The translations under genes were made by a program, and so were the position numbers. 43,793 bases of DNA from an uncultured Paenalcaligenes sp. Its GTDB lineage: Bacteria > Pseudomonadota > Gammaproteobacteria > Burkholderiales > Burkholderiaceae_B. Under the pieces are notes generated by a model, which worked only from the letters and a program-made list of their open reading frames with translations, did no database searches and was not told the DNA's origin. Positions 34,848 to 43,793 of the stretch are shown piece after piece. The number at the start of each line of letters is the position of its first letter. The first letter of the stretch is position 1. The stretch is from positions 1-43,793 of the forward strand of contig CANQRK010000003.1 in assembly GCA_947626245.1 (NCBI GenBank), written 5' to 3'.

Positions 34848-37765
34848 TAGCTATCCTTTTTGCTTTGTAAAACGCGGTGAATCGTGGGCAGCATGCGGTA
34901 AAAACGTAACGATTGGTGTGCCAATGCTACTAGCATGAGTACGGTAGAGCCGACGACCAGCATGTAGACGCCGATGTCAAAGAGTAGTGTGCTAGAGGTA
35001 TGGACCGTGCCCAACAGCGGGATTTCAATATCCCAGCTTTGTGCGGATAAAAAGGGTTTGGCATACCACCACACCATCATGGCGGCAAAACCGGCCGTTA
35101 CCATTCCACCCGCAATCCAGGTTTGAGGCTGAATAAGAGGGCGAGACTCCACCCACACAATACCACCCACCATATATTGCAAAATAATGGTGGTCGCCAT
35201 GATCAGACCGGCTACAAAACCACCACCCGGTAGGTTATGGCCACGCAGCAAGAAATACACCGAAATTAAGGCGGCAATGGGCATGAGGAAGCGGATTAAC
35301 ACCGCTGGAATACGCATAATCCCTTCGGGTAAGGCTGCATGAGGATCAGGTTCATCAAAGGTAGTGCTGAGCATACTATGCTGGTTTTGACGACGAGCGA
35401 GGGGCTCTGCCACGGTTTCTACAGGAGGTCGGAAGCGGCGTAATAGAGCAAAGACGCTCAGAGCCACAATACCTAAGACGGTAATTTCACCAAAGGTATC
35501 AAAACCACGGAAGTCCACCAAAATGACGTTAACCACGTTAGTGCCACCACCTAAGGGTAGGGCTTTTTCCACGAGGAAAGACGAGATCGTATCTGTTTGG
35601 GGGCGCGTCAAAATAGCAAAGCTAAGCGCTGACAGCCCGGCGCCGCAAAGGATGGCAACGATCAAGTCACGCAAGCGACGTCCGCGTGCTTGAGCGTGCG
35701 TTAAGCCGAGACCATCAGCGAGTGGAATACGTTTAGGTAGCCAGCGTAGGCCCAATAAAATAAGTACCACGGTAACTACTTCGACCGACAACTGCGTTAA
35801 GGCTAAGTCAGGGGCAGAGAGCCATGCGTAGCTAAGGCTTGTTATTAGGCCGGCTCCGCCAGACAGCAATAAGGCCGCAGGACGGTGAAATTTGGCGTAG
35901 TAGGCGGCCGCTAATGCGCAGGCGCCACCCGCCATCCACATGAGGGCAAAGAGCGGGTCAACCGGCGTGAGTCGAGCAATATCAAACCAGTTTTGTTGAC
36001 TCAGTGGTATGGCAGCGACCAAGAAAGTAGCGAGTAAGATCAGCAGAACTTGACGCTGCAAGCGGTCGGAATAGGTGTGACGAATGACAAAGTCAGCGCC
36101 TGCTTCGAGCCAGCCCATAAGCCACTCAAAGATGTGACCGGCGTTAATGGTGTAGATCAGGGGCGCACGATCAGATCGCCCTTTACGGTAGCGACCTAAA
36201 ATACCAATTAGGATCAAGCCACCCACCGTTGCAATAAAGCTCATGAGCAAGGGTAGATTAAAGCCATGCCAAATATGGAGGTTGTAGTCGGGGGTGGCCG
36301 CACCCAAAATGGAGTGGACGGCAACGTGCAAAATAGGACCGACGGTATAGGTGGGGAAAATGCCGACCACCAAACAAATTAGAACCAAAATGGCGCTAGG
36401 GATGAGCATTAAGCGAGGTGGCTCGTGCGGTGTACGGGGTAGGTCGGTAGCAGGGGGACCAAAAAACACCTGATGAATAAAACGGTACGAATAGGCCACA
36501 CTAAAGATACTGGCTACCACTGCAGCAAAAGGCAAGATCTGGTTAAATAAACTACCATTTGCGCTAAAAACCGCCTCGCTAAAGAACATTTCCTTGGAGA
36601 GAAAACCGTTTAAAAGCGGTACGCCAGCCATCGAGGCCGCCGCCACTGAGGCCAGGGTAGCCGTGACGGGCATATAGTGGCGCAAGCCAGATAATCGGTT
36701 TAAATTACGTGTGCCGCTTTCGTGATCCACAATACCGGCTGCCATGAATAGCGAGGCCTTAAAGGTAGCGTGGTTAATAATATGGAAAATAGCGGCTACG
36801 AGGGCTAGAGGAGTGCTAAGACCCAAAAGAACGGTAATCAATCCTAAGTGACTGATAGTGGAGTAGGCTAGGACACCTTTCATATCACGTTGAAAAGTGG
36901 CTAAATAAGCACCTAATGTCAGAGAAATAAGACCAGCGCCACCGACTACCCAGAGCCAAACCTCGGTGCCAGCCATAACAAACCAAAAGCGGGCTAGTAA
37001 AAACACCCCCATTTTGACCATCGTAGCTGAATGTAAATAGGCAGACACTGGCGTGGGCGCTGCCATAGCGCGCGGCAACCACAAATGGAAGGGAAACTGC
37101 GCACTCTTGGTAAAAGCACCTAGCAGTAATAAGGTCAGCAGAATTGGGTACCAATGGTGTGATTGGATCAACTCACGTGACTGCAGTACAGTGTGTAGGT
37201 CGTAGCTGCCGGCGACTTGACCTAACATGAGTGCTGCAGCTAATAAACATAGGCCACCCCCACCGGTAACAACCAAAGACATGCGGGCACCGCGTCGGGC
37301 ATCGCGTCGGTGGTACCAATAGGCGATCAGCATAAAGGAGCACAGACTGGTGAGCTCCCAGAAAACCACTAATTGAATCAGGTTGCCAGAGATGACTACC
37401 CCAAGCATTGCTCCCATAAAGGCTTGCAAGAAGGCGAAAAACCGTCGTGCAGGATCTTTAGGTGATAAGTAGTAATGGGCATACAGGGCGATGAGGGCAC
37501 CCATGCCGCTTACAATCAGACTAAAAAGTAGAGCAAAGCCATCCATACGCAAGGTGAAGTCGATGCCATGAGACGGTATCCAACTGGTGCGATAAAACAA
37601 AACCTCGCCATCAAAGATAGCGGGAGCGCACAACAGCGATACGAAAGCACAACTTGCGGCCACTACACCTGCTAATAAAGCGTGTAGTGTGCGTTGAGAT
37701 GCGGGAAGTAATGAAGATAGTAGGCTGCCTATAAAGGGCAGCACTAAAATTATGAGCAAATACAT
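34847..37765 (-). CDS. mrpA: Na+/H+ antiporter subunit A (fused A/B type)
   Basis: 972 aa; NuoL-like N-terminal half (FWELTSLCSFMLIAYWY, KSAQFPFHLWLPRAMAAPTPVSAYLHSATMVK) and MrpB-like C-terminus (RGHNLPGGGFVAGLI). Confidence 0.93.
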   Translation of the reverse strand: MYLLIILVLPFIGSLLSSLLPASQRTLHALLAGVVAASCAFVSLLCAPAIFDGEVLFYRTSWIPSHGIDFTLRMDGFALLFSLIVSGMGALIALYAHYYLSPKDPARRFFAFLQAFMGAMLGVVISGNLIQLVVFWELTSLCSFMLIAYWYHRRDARRGARMSLVVTGGGGLCLLAAALMLGQVAGSYDLHTVLQSRELIQSHHWYPILLTLLLLGAFTKSAQFPFHLWLPRAMAAPTPVSAYLHSATMVKMGVFLLARFWFVMAGTEVWLWVVGGAGLISLTLGAYLATFQRDMKGVLAYSTISHLGLITVLLGLSTPLALVAAIFHIINHATFKASLFMAAGIVDHESGTRNLNRLSGLRHYMPVTATLASVAAASMAGVPLLNGFLSKEMFFSEAVFSANGSLFNQILPFAAVVASIFSVAYSYRFIHQVFFGPPATDLPRTPHEPPRLMLIPSAILVLICLVVGIFPTYTVGPILHVAVHSILGAATPDYNLHIWHGFNLPLLMSFIATVGGLILIGILGRYRKGRSDRAPLIYTINAGHIFEWLMGWLEAGADFVIRHTYSDRLQRQVLLILLATFLVAAIPLSQQNWFDIARLTPVDPLFALMWMAGGACALAAAYYAKFHRPAALLLSGGAGLITSLSYAWLSAPDLALTQLSVEVVTVVLILLGLRWLPKRIPLADGLGLTHAQARGRRLRDLIVAILCGAGLSALSFAILTRPQTDTISSFLVEKALPLGGGTNVVNVILVDFRGFDTFGEITVLGIVALSVFALLRRFRPPVETVAEPLARRQNQHSMLSTTFDEPDPHAALPEGIMRIPAVLIRFLMPIAALISVYFLLRGHNLPGGGFVAGLIMATTIILQYMVGGIVWVESRPLIQPQTWIAGGMVTAGFAAMMVWWYAKPFLSAQSWDIEIPLLGTVHTSSTLLFDIGVYMLVVGSTVLMLVALAHQSLRFYRMLPTIHRVLQSKKDS

Positions 37766-37872
37766 CAGGCTCTCGGCAGCAAAGTGGTTGAATTAGCCCT
37801 TAATAATACGACATTTGTTGCTATCTATTGCAGATAAATGTGCAAAATGAATTTAAGGGGAGGGAGAACTGC

Positions 37873-37886
37873 TTGATCTATATCAA
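37873..37886. promoter_or_regulatory. FNR/ANR/DNR-type box upstream of hemN
   Basis: TTGAT-CTAT-ATCAA, perfect match to TTGATNNNNATCAA; -10-like TACTAT at 37911-37916. Confidence 0.85.
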
Positions 37887-37958
37887 TCTATATTCCTTTT
37901 AAAAGCGCCATACTATTCCTCAGAAATGAGGTAAGCGGTCTTTTTTTGGAGTATGTAG

Positions 37959-39359
37959 ATGTATGATATAGCTGATCCTATCGACGCGGTGCAACTTTCA
38001 GAAAGTCTGATCAGACGCTTTGATCGGTCGGGGCCACGCTATACGTCGTATCCCACTGCAGATCGTTTTGTCGATAATTTTAGTAGTCAACATTATATAA
38101 CGGCTTTAGAGCAACGTCAGCAATTCGTCAGATTGCCTGATTTTTCTGTGTATGTGCATTTGCCCTTTTGCCAGTCGTTGTGCTATTTTTGCGCGTGTAA
38201 CAAAATCATCACTCAAGACACATCCCGCTCGGCGGCGTATGTGCAGACCCTCTTAAAAGAACTGCAGTTGCTCCAGCCCTATTTGGGGCAAGAGCGTCAA
38301 ACGGGGCAGTTACACCTAGGTGGTGGGACTCCTACCTTTTTGATGCCCGACGAGCTCACCTTGTTAATGCAAGGGCTGCGTCAGCACTTTGATTTTAGCC
38401 CTCAGGCTGAACTAGGCATCGAGATTGACCCCCGTACGCTCCAAGAGCACAGCTTGGAATTTTTAGCCCAGCTTGGCTTTAATCGTACCAGTTTTGGCGT
38501 GCAAGATTTCGACCCTCAGGTTCAAGCTGCGGTTAATCGTATCCAACCGTATGAGATGGTAGAGCAAGCCATACACAAAAGTCGTGCGGCAGGTTTTCTG
38601 TCTATTAATACGGATTTGATTTACGGCTTGCCCAAGCAAACGCTAAGCAGCTTTTCGCAAACAGTCCAAGCCTTAATTGCTTTGCGGCCCGATCGTATCG
38701 CTTTGTATAACTACGCCCATTTGCCGCAACGCTTCAAAGCGCAACGCCTGATCCACGAGCAGGATTTACCCTCGGCAGACGAGCGTTTACAAATCTTTAT
38801 GATGGCGACGCAGCAGTTGTTGCAGGCTGGCTATGAGTACATTGGTTTGGATCATTTTTCTTTGCCTGCCGACGAGTTAAATGTAGCGCGCCTCAATCAA
38901 AGCCTACATCGCAATTTCCAGGGCTACACCACTCGCGCCAATAGTGATTTGGTGGGGTTGGGGGTGTCGGCCATTGGCAAAATAGGTCATACCCATATTC
39001 AAAATCAACGCTCGCTAAAGGAATACTCGCAGCAGATTGAACAAGGGCAGCTGGCTACTTTTCGTGGCTACGTCATGAGTGCAGCCGATGTGTTGCGCGA
39101 AGAGCTGATCATGACAATTATGTGCAGCATGCCTGTGCCTTACCAAGACTTCGAGCAGCGCTATGGCATTCAGTTTCACACCGAGTTCGCAGCCGAGTTA
39201 GCCGCGCTAAGACCTTATGCAGAGGCTGGGTTGGTCGAGTTAGACTCATCGCATTTACAGATAACAGCTAAAGGGCGACTTTTTGTACGTGCGATTAGCA
39301 TGGAGTTCGACCAGCATTTGCACAAGGCTACACAAGCCAGTTATTCAAAATTAATATAA
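37959..39359 (+). CDS. hemN: oxygen-independent coproporphyrinogen III oxidase
   Basis: RYTSYPTADRF, VYVHLPFCQSLCYFCACNKIIT radical-SAM motif, HLGGGTPTFL. Confidence 0.94.
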   Translation: MYDIADPIDAVQLSESLIRRFDRSGPRYTSYPTADRFVDNFSSQHYITALEQRQQFVRLPDFSVYVHLPFCQSLCYFCACNKIITQDTSRSAAYVQTLLKELQLLQPYLGQERQTGQLHLGGGTPTFLMPDELTLLMQGLRQHFDFSPQAELGIEIDPRTLQEHSLEFLAQLGFNRTSFGVQDFDPQVQAAVNRIQPYEMVEQAIHKSRAAGFLSINTDLIYGLPKQTLSSFSQTVQALIALRPDRIALYNYAHLPQRFKAQRLIHEQDLPSADERLQIFMMATQQLLQAGYEYIGLDHFSLPADELNVARLNQSLHRNFQGYTTRANSDLVGLGVSAIGKIGHTHIQNQRSLKEYSQQIEQGQLATFRGYVMSAADVLREELIMTIMCSMPVPYQDFEQRYGIQFHTEFAAELAALRPYAEAGLVELDSSHLQITAKGRLFVRAISMEFDQHLHKATQASYSKLI

Positions 39360-39374
39360 ATCAAGGTGGACAGA

Positions 39375-40061
39375 ATGAATTTGGCTAAAAAAAAATGCAA
39401 AGCTCCTTTGTCTTTCATTAAGCACCCTATTTTTCAAGGGTGGACATCTGAAGAGATCTTGGCGTTATACGAGGTGTGTGAAACGATTGAGCTCCAAGCT
39501 TCAGACTATGTGTTTCAGCGTGACCAGCCTTGTTATGCGTTCTATCTAGTCGAGCAGGGTGAGGTTGAGCTGCAATGGAAGACGAAGACAGGCCAGGTCA
39601 AAGTCCTGCATCAGCGCACCAAAGGAGAGGCGGTAGGAGATGCCTGCGTTTTGATGGGAGATAAATACAGGGTGGATGCGATAGCCACAGAAAACACGAC
39701 CCTAATACGCATTAGTAAACAACATTTTTATGCTCAGCTATCTACAAAGCCGCATTTAATGATGCGCCTAGTTAATTTGCTAAGCCAAAATTTATGTGGG
39801 TTGTTTGGTGATGTGTTGACGGCTTCTTCTATTTCGGGCACTCAGCGCGTCATTAATTACTTGTTAGCTAAGGTGCCTTTGAGAAACCATGTGGTTGTAG
39901 AGCTAACTAGCTCAAAGGCGCAGGTAGCCGCCGCGTTAAATCTGACTCCCGAGCATTTTTCGCGTATTTTGCACGATTTAGCCAAACAGAGTTTTATTGA
40001 GGTAACAGGGCGTCAGGTTGCCATCGAAGATGTCGATGGCTTGTTGGCTTATTCGCGCTAA
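39375..40061 (+). CDS. Crp/Fnr family transcriptional regulator (DNR-like, without Fnr-type N-terminal cysteine cluster)
   Basis: cNMP-binding fold ASDYVFQRDQPCYAFYLVEQGEVEL; C-terminal HTH SKAQVAAALNLTPEHFSRILHDL. Confidence 0.88.
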   Translation: MNLAKKKCKAPLSFIKHPIFQGWTSEEILALYEVCETIELQASDYVFQRDQPCYAFYLVEQGEVELQWKTKTGQVKVLHQRTKGEAVGDACVLMGDKYRVDAIATENTTLIRISKQHFYAQLSTKPHLMMRLVNLLSQNLCGLFGDVLTASSISGTQRVINYLLAKVPLRNHVVVELTSSKAQVAAALNLTPEHFSRILHDLAKQSFIEVTGRQVAIEDVDGLLAYSR

Positions 40062-40954
40062 ACAGGTATTTTTTCGCCACCTAGGGCGTCGAGTAGCTCG
40101 TTAAGCAGCACCGTTATTTCGGCGCTCATTAATAAGAACTCGGCGTCAAATACCTGAGCCTCGTCTTGAGCGTCTAGCTCTTGTTGCTCGGTAAGCAGGT
40201 CGGTTGGTGCCAGACGCTTTAACTCAAGTCCGTCGGTCAGTACAAATGAAATTTTGTCTGCCCACGTTAAAGCCAAGCGAGTGCATTGTTTGCCGTCAGC
40301 AATATGAGCGCGGACTTCGTCGCTGTCCAAGTTGTGATGCGCGTAACGGACTACAGAACGGCTTTCACCGCTGCCGCGTAGCTCGGCATCTTGATCAATA
40401 GAGAACGGGTAGGGCAGGCTAAAGTCAGCTAACCAGCTGGTCATGGCTGCAGCAGGAGATTGCTGAGTGTAGACCGGCACAGCAGGGAAAATGGCAAAGG
40501 TTTTAGCAATTAAGCCCATGACCTCGTCGGCGGTAGCCGCTGCGGCTGCATCAATAGCAAGCCAGCGATTGTCTGGGTCAATCCAAACAGATACCAAGCG
40601 CTCTACACTAAAGGCCCGAGGCAATAATTCGGTAATGAGGTCCTCTTTGAGTTCCTTCATTTGTTTGCGACCGACCTTGTAGCCTTGTTCGTCTTCTTTG
40701 TCTTTGGCGCGAGCACGTGCAATTTGATTAATGACTGTGCTGGGCAAGAGTTTTTTTTCGGATTTGGCCGTAAGTAAAATCTGGCCGTTGACGCGGTGGA
40801 CTAAATCCGTTTGGTCATGAGCCGGAGCCCAGCCCAAACTAAGAGGGTCTTGGCTAGAGCCCGGAGTAAAAGCGTGTTTGGCGACGTCGTCGTCGATGGA
40901 GTCTGCCGTCCAGTCGGGATGGAGGCGAAAGAAGCGTACGTTTTTAAACCACAT
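40058..40954 (-). CDS. rdgC: recombination-associated protein RdgC
   Basis: MWFKNVRFFRLHPDW...SLGWAPAH...LLPSTVINQIARAR. Confidence 0.93.
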   Translation of the reverse strand: MWFKNVRFFRLHPDWTADSIDDDVAKHAFTPGSSQDPLSLGWAPAHDQTDLVHRVNGQILLTAKSEKKLLPSTVINQIARARAKDKEDEQGYKVGRKQMKELKEDLITELLPRAFSVERLVSVWIDPDNRWLAIDAAAAATADEVMGLIAKTFAIFPAVPVYTQQSPAAAMTSWLADFSLPYPFSIDQDAELRGSGESRSVVRYAHHNLDSDEVRAHIADGKQCTRLALTWADKISFVLTDGLELKRLAPTDLLTEQQELDAQDEAQVFDAEFLLMSAEITVLLNELLDALGGEKIPV

Positions 40955-41135
40955 GAGTTATTTGGTAATAGTAAAAATAAACATTGTATTCTATGTTGTG
41001 AGTCTAGGGCATTACCCCGGATGAACTTAGCCATGAAGGCTAAACACTAGGGCTATACTCTAAAAGATACGCTAACATATTCATTGCATATGACTAAACC
41101 ACAGTTAATTGCAATCATGCCATTTAACTGGTTAT

Positions 41136-41157
41136 CTGTATATATATACAGTATAAT
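41136..41157 (+). promoter_or_regulatory. LexA (SOS) box next to the recA -10
   Basis: CTGTATATATATACAG (41136-41151) abutting TATAAT (41152-41157). Confidence 0.93.
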
Positions 41158-41208
41158 TCATTTATATTGATAAGGATGGGGTGGCCCATCACGACATAGG
41201 ACACATAC

Positions 41209-42285
41209 ATGGACGACAAGCGCAACAAAGCTGTAGCTGCAGAGCGTGAAAAAGCCTTAGCTGCCGCACTGTCTCAAATTGAAAAGCAGTTTGGTAAAGG
41301 TTCCGTAATGCGTTACGGAGACAACCAAGTCGAGCACGACATTCAAGTTTGTTCTACTGGTTCTTTGGGTCTGGATATTGCTCTAGGCGTAGGCGGGTTG
41401 CCGCGTGGCCGTGTTATTGAAATCTACGGTCCCGAATCATCCGGTAAAACCACACTTACCCTCGAGGTTATAGCCGAAATGCAAAAAATCGGCGGTACAT
41501 GTGCTTTTGTCGATGCCGAACATGCCCTAGACGTTCAGTACGCTGCCAAACTGGGTGTTAACCTCAGTGACTTGCTTATTTCTCAGCCCGATACCGGTGA
41601 ACAAGCCCTAGAAATTACCGATGCATTGGTGCGTTCCGGTTCCGTCGACTTAATTGTCGTGGACTCCGTTGCCGCTCTTACGCCCAAGGCCGAAATCGAA
41701 GGCGATATGGGTGACTCACTACCGGGCTTGCAGGCTCGCCTCATGAGCCAAGCCCTACGCAAGCTCACTGCCACCATCAAACGTGCGAATTGTATGGTGA
41801 TCTTTATTAACCAAATTCGCATGAAAATTGGTGTTATGTTCGGTAGCCCCGAAACCACCACAGGGGGTAATGCGCTTAAATTCTATTCGTCCGTGCGTTT
41901 AGATATTCGTCGCATTGGTTCTATCAAACGGGGTGATGAAGTCGTTGGTAATGAAACGCGCGTCAAAGTGGTTAAAAACAAGGTCGCTCCTCCGTTTAAG
42001 CAGGCCGAGTTCGATATTATGTATGGGGGCGGTGTATCGCGCGAAGGCGAGATCATTGATCTGGGTGTACAGGCAGGTATCGTAGACAAAGCAGGGGCCT
42101 GGTACAGCTACGAAAGTACTCGCATTGGTCAGGGCAAAGACAATGCTCGTGAATACCTGCGCGAAAATCCTGTTTTAGCGCGCGAGATCGAAAACAAAGT
42201 TCGAGCCCATCATGGTATTACGTTACTCGACGAGGTAGCTCCTGCTCCACAAGCCGTAGCGCAGCCTACCGAGACCAAAGACTAA
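41209..42285 (+). CDS. recA: recombinase RecA
   Basis: [20 protein letters not shown] Walker [53 protein letters not shown]. Confidence 0.98.
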   Translation: MDDKRNKAVAAEREKALAAALSQIEKQFGKGSVMRYGDNQVEHDIQVCSTGSLGLDIALGVGGLPRGRVIEIYGPESSGKTTLTLEVIAEMQKIGGTCAFVDAEHALDVQYAAKLGVNLSDLLISQPDTGEQALEITDALVRSGSVDLIVVDSVAALTPKAEIEGDMGDSLPGLQARLMSQALRKLTATIKRANCMVIFINQIRMKIGVMFGSPETTTGGNALKFYSSVRLDIRRIGSIKRGDEVVGNETRVKVVKNKVAPPFKQAEFDIMYGGGVSREGEIIDLGVQAGIVDKAGAWYSYESTRIGQGKDNAREYLRENPVLAREIENKVRAHHGITLLDEVAPAPQAVAQPTETKD

Positions 42286-42290
42286 TTATC

Positions 42291-42842
42291 ATGTATGACT
42301 TTGATGACGAGGACGACTTTGAGCAACTCGGCTTCGAAGGCTTTGAACAGCTAGATCCCACGCCGGAGGCCCCTTCGCCCAAGAAAGGGCCTTCGCTTAA
42401 AGCTCGTGCCATTGATTTCCTATCTAGGCGCGAGCATTCTCGCCTAGAGCTTCAGCGCAAATTACAGCGTCATTGCGATGACATGACGCTAATTCAACAA
42501 TTATTAGACGAGCTCGAAGCCCAAAACTGGCTAAACAACGAGCGTTTTGTGCAAAGCTATGTTAATCGACGGGCTCACAAACTGGGTCAACGCCGTGTAC
42601 TCCAAGAACTACGCCAACAGGGGGTAGAAACCCATCACCTAGAACAGGTGCGCGAGCAGTTACAAGACTCAGAATTCGATCGAGCTTACGAGGTCTGGGA
42701 GCGTAAATTTGGTGCTCTGCCCACCGATCAAAAAAGCTACGCTAAACAGCATCGCTTTATGGCTAGTCGTGGTTTTAGCCCAGATTTTCTACGAAAAATA
42801 CTAGATCGCTTCAAAGATAACGTTTACCAAGATCAAGGGTGA
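42291..42842 (+). CDS. recX: regulatory protein RecX
   Basis: RAIDFLSRREHSRLELQRKL, RFVQSYVNRRAHKLGQRRVLQELRQQGV; immediately downstream of recA. Confidence 0.92.
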   Translation: MYDFDDEDDFEQLGFEGFEQLDPTPEAPSPKKGPSLKARAIDFLSRREHSRLELQRKLQRHCDDMTLIQQLLDELEAQNWLNNERFVQSYVNRRAHKLGQRRVLQELRQQGVETHHLEQVREQLQDSEFDRAYEVWERKFGALPTDQKSYAKQHRFMASRGFSPDFLRKILDRFKDNVYQDQG

Positions 42843-43058
42843 CCGTGGTATGTACACCATGATCCACCTCATCACGGGTAGATTGTCTTTGAGCGTGATT
42901 GGATTCACTCACAAACCGGTTAAGCATAGCGGGTTTTTTTTGAATGGTGGTATGCTATACAGGTGTATTTCTTCGATGAAAAATCAAGGGTAAGCACAAA
43001 ATCAACCAGATTGGCTTGAGTTTGTCTTTTGCCTTGTTTTTTAATAGATAAAATAGCG

Positions 43059-43083
43059 GTATAACGCAGTAGGTGCGTTATAC
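43059..43083. repeat. 10-bp perfect inverted repeat upstream of DUF2889-like gene
   Basis: GTATAACGCA-GTAGG-TGCGTTATAC. Confidence 0.85.
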
Positions 43084-43122
43084 TTGGTCTGTTTATTTGT
43101 TCGCTTTCCTGTAGGTATTTGT

Positions 43123-43680
43123 ATGTCTTTGCCCGAATTGGTTGCTCGTATTCCTTTACATAAACGGTCTGTTACCGTAGAGGTCTTCGAACGTGCTGAT
43201 GGCCTTTGGGACTTAGACGCCGAGTTAATCGATACCAAAGCCTACACTTTCCCCTTGTCCAATGGTAGTGAACATCTTGCTGGCCAACCAGTGCACCACA
43301 TGCTGTTACGTATTACGGTGAACAGCGACTACCTCATCGTAGATGCTGGTGTGCACTACAAGGCAGCACCTTATGCCGTGTGCGACACGATTGCTCAGAG
43401 CTATCAGAAGCTGATAGGCCTGAACTTGATTCGTGGGTTTAGACACGAAGTGCGAGCACGCTTAGCCGGGAAACACGGCTGCACGCATGTGACAGAGCTA
43501 ACCAACGTTTTACCCACTGCTGCTATTCAGGGCATCGCAGCACGACAACGACGTTTTGAGAGAGGCCAAGAACAAGAAACAAGGCCTTTCTATATAGATG
43601 GTTGTCATGCTTTACGCGCTGATGGGGTGGTGGTTAGGGAGCATTACCCTAAGTGGTATGAAAAGCCCGAAACGGTGTAG
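43123..43680 (+). CDS. DUF2889-like domain-containing protein
   Basis: ORF 43084..43680, ATG 43123 preferred; RSVTVEVFERADGLWDLDAELIDTK, ...GFRHEVRARLAGKHGCTHVTELTNVLPTAAIQ. Confidence 0.8.
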   Translation: MSLPELVARIPLHKRSVTVEVFERADGLWDLDAELIDTKAYTFPLSNGSEHLAGQPVHHMLLRITVNSDYLIVDAGVHYKAAPYAVCDTIAQSYQKLIGLNLIRGFRHEVRARLAGKHGCTHVTELTNVLPTAAIQGIAARQRRFERGQEQETRPFYIDGCHALRADGVVVREHYPKWYEKPETV

Positions 43681-43758
43681 TAATTTGAGTTTTATTCACG
43701 TGTTAATGGTTAACAGGTGGATGATTTTTTAATGTGTTCTTAGACTGACAGGTACTAA

Positions 43759-43793
43759 ATGAAAATTCATGAATATCAGGGCAAAGCACTGTT
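43759..43793 (+). CDS. sucC: succinate--CoA ligase subunit beta, 5' end only (truncated by window)
   Basis: MKIHEYQGKAL, the characteristic SucC N-terminus. Confidence 0.85.
   Translation, partial: MKIHEYQGKAL

Noticed and set aside
42841-42985. 47-codon ORF MYTMIHLITGRLSLSV... after recX
   Set aside because: Contains a T8 tract next to a weak stem that may be the recX terminator; no SD, no conservation evidence.
1-43793. CRISPR arrays, prophage, transposases, toxin-antitoxin or defence islands
   Set aside because: None seen; gene content is housekeeping/metabolic throughout.

Overview
The window looks like an ordinary chromosomal segment from a betaproteobacterium, probably Alcaligenaceae-like (inferred from gene content, not tested). 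I saw no CRISPR array, prophage or IS element. Its core is a co-directional selenocysteine module: fdoGHI formate dehydrogenase, fdhE, selA, selB, tRNA-Sec(UCA) and selD. The fdoG reading frame is split in the ORF track by an in-frame TGA at 8046-8048. That TGA decodes as Sec and is followed by a SECIS-like hairpin. Other blocks are: an FMN-binding glutamate-synthase-like protein, a SAM methyltransferase, an SLC13 permease, a PLD-family lipoprotein, dtd, an NlpD-like LysM/M23 protein, a PTS_EIIC_2-like membrane protein, dbpA, rnr-rlmB plus a PLP enzyme, hupB, tRNA-Val, tonB-exbB-exbD plus a two-component system, an Mrp/Pha Na+/H+ antiporter operon, hemN plus a Crp/Fnr regulator, rdgC, recA-recX, a DUF2889-like protein, and the first codons of sucC. 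The strongest less-explained signal is at 6481-6690 on the minus strand. There a sigma70-like promoter precedes a structured leader and an SD-supported 37-codon ORF, which is absent from the ORF track. A terminator-like hairpin lies inside that ORF, upstream of an unknown 90-aa gene; this could be a small-protein gene or a translation-coupled attenuator. Other points include a dense palindrome cluster upstream of fdoG, a 13-bp perfect hairpin upstream of the SLC13 gene, a 22-bp repeat placed twice next to terminators, a perfect FNR box at hemN, a perfect LexA box at recA, and several perfect palindromes close to start codons. All calls come from reading the sequence; no searches were run.
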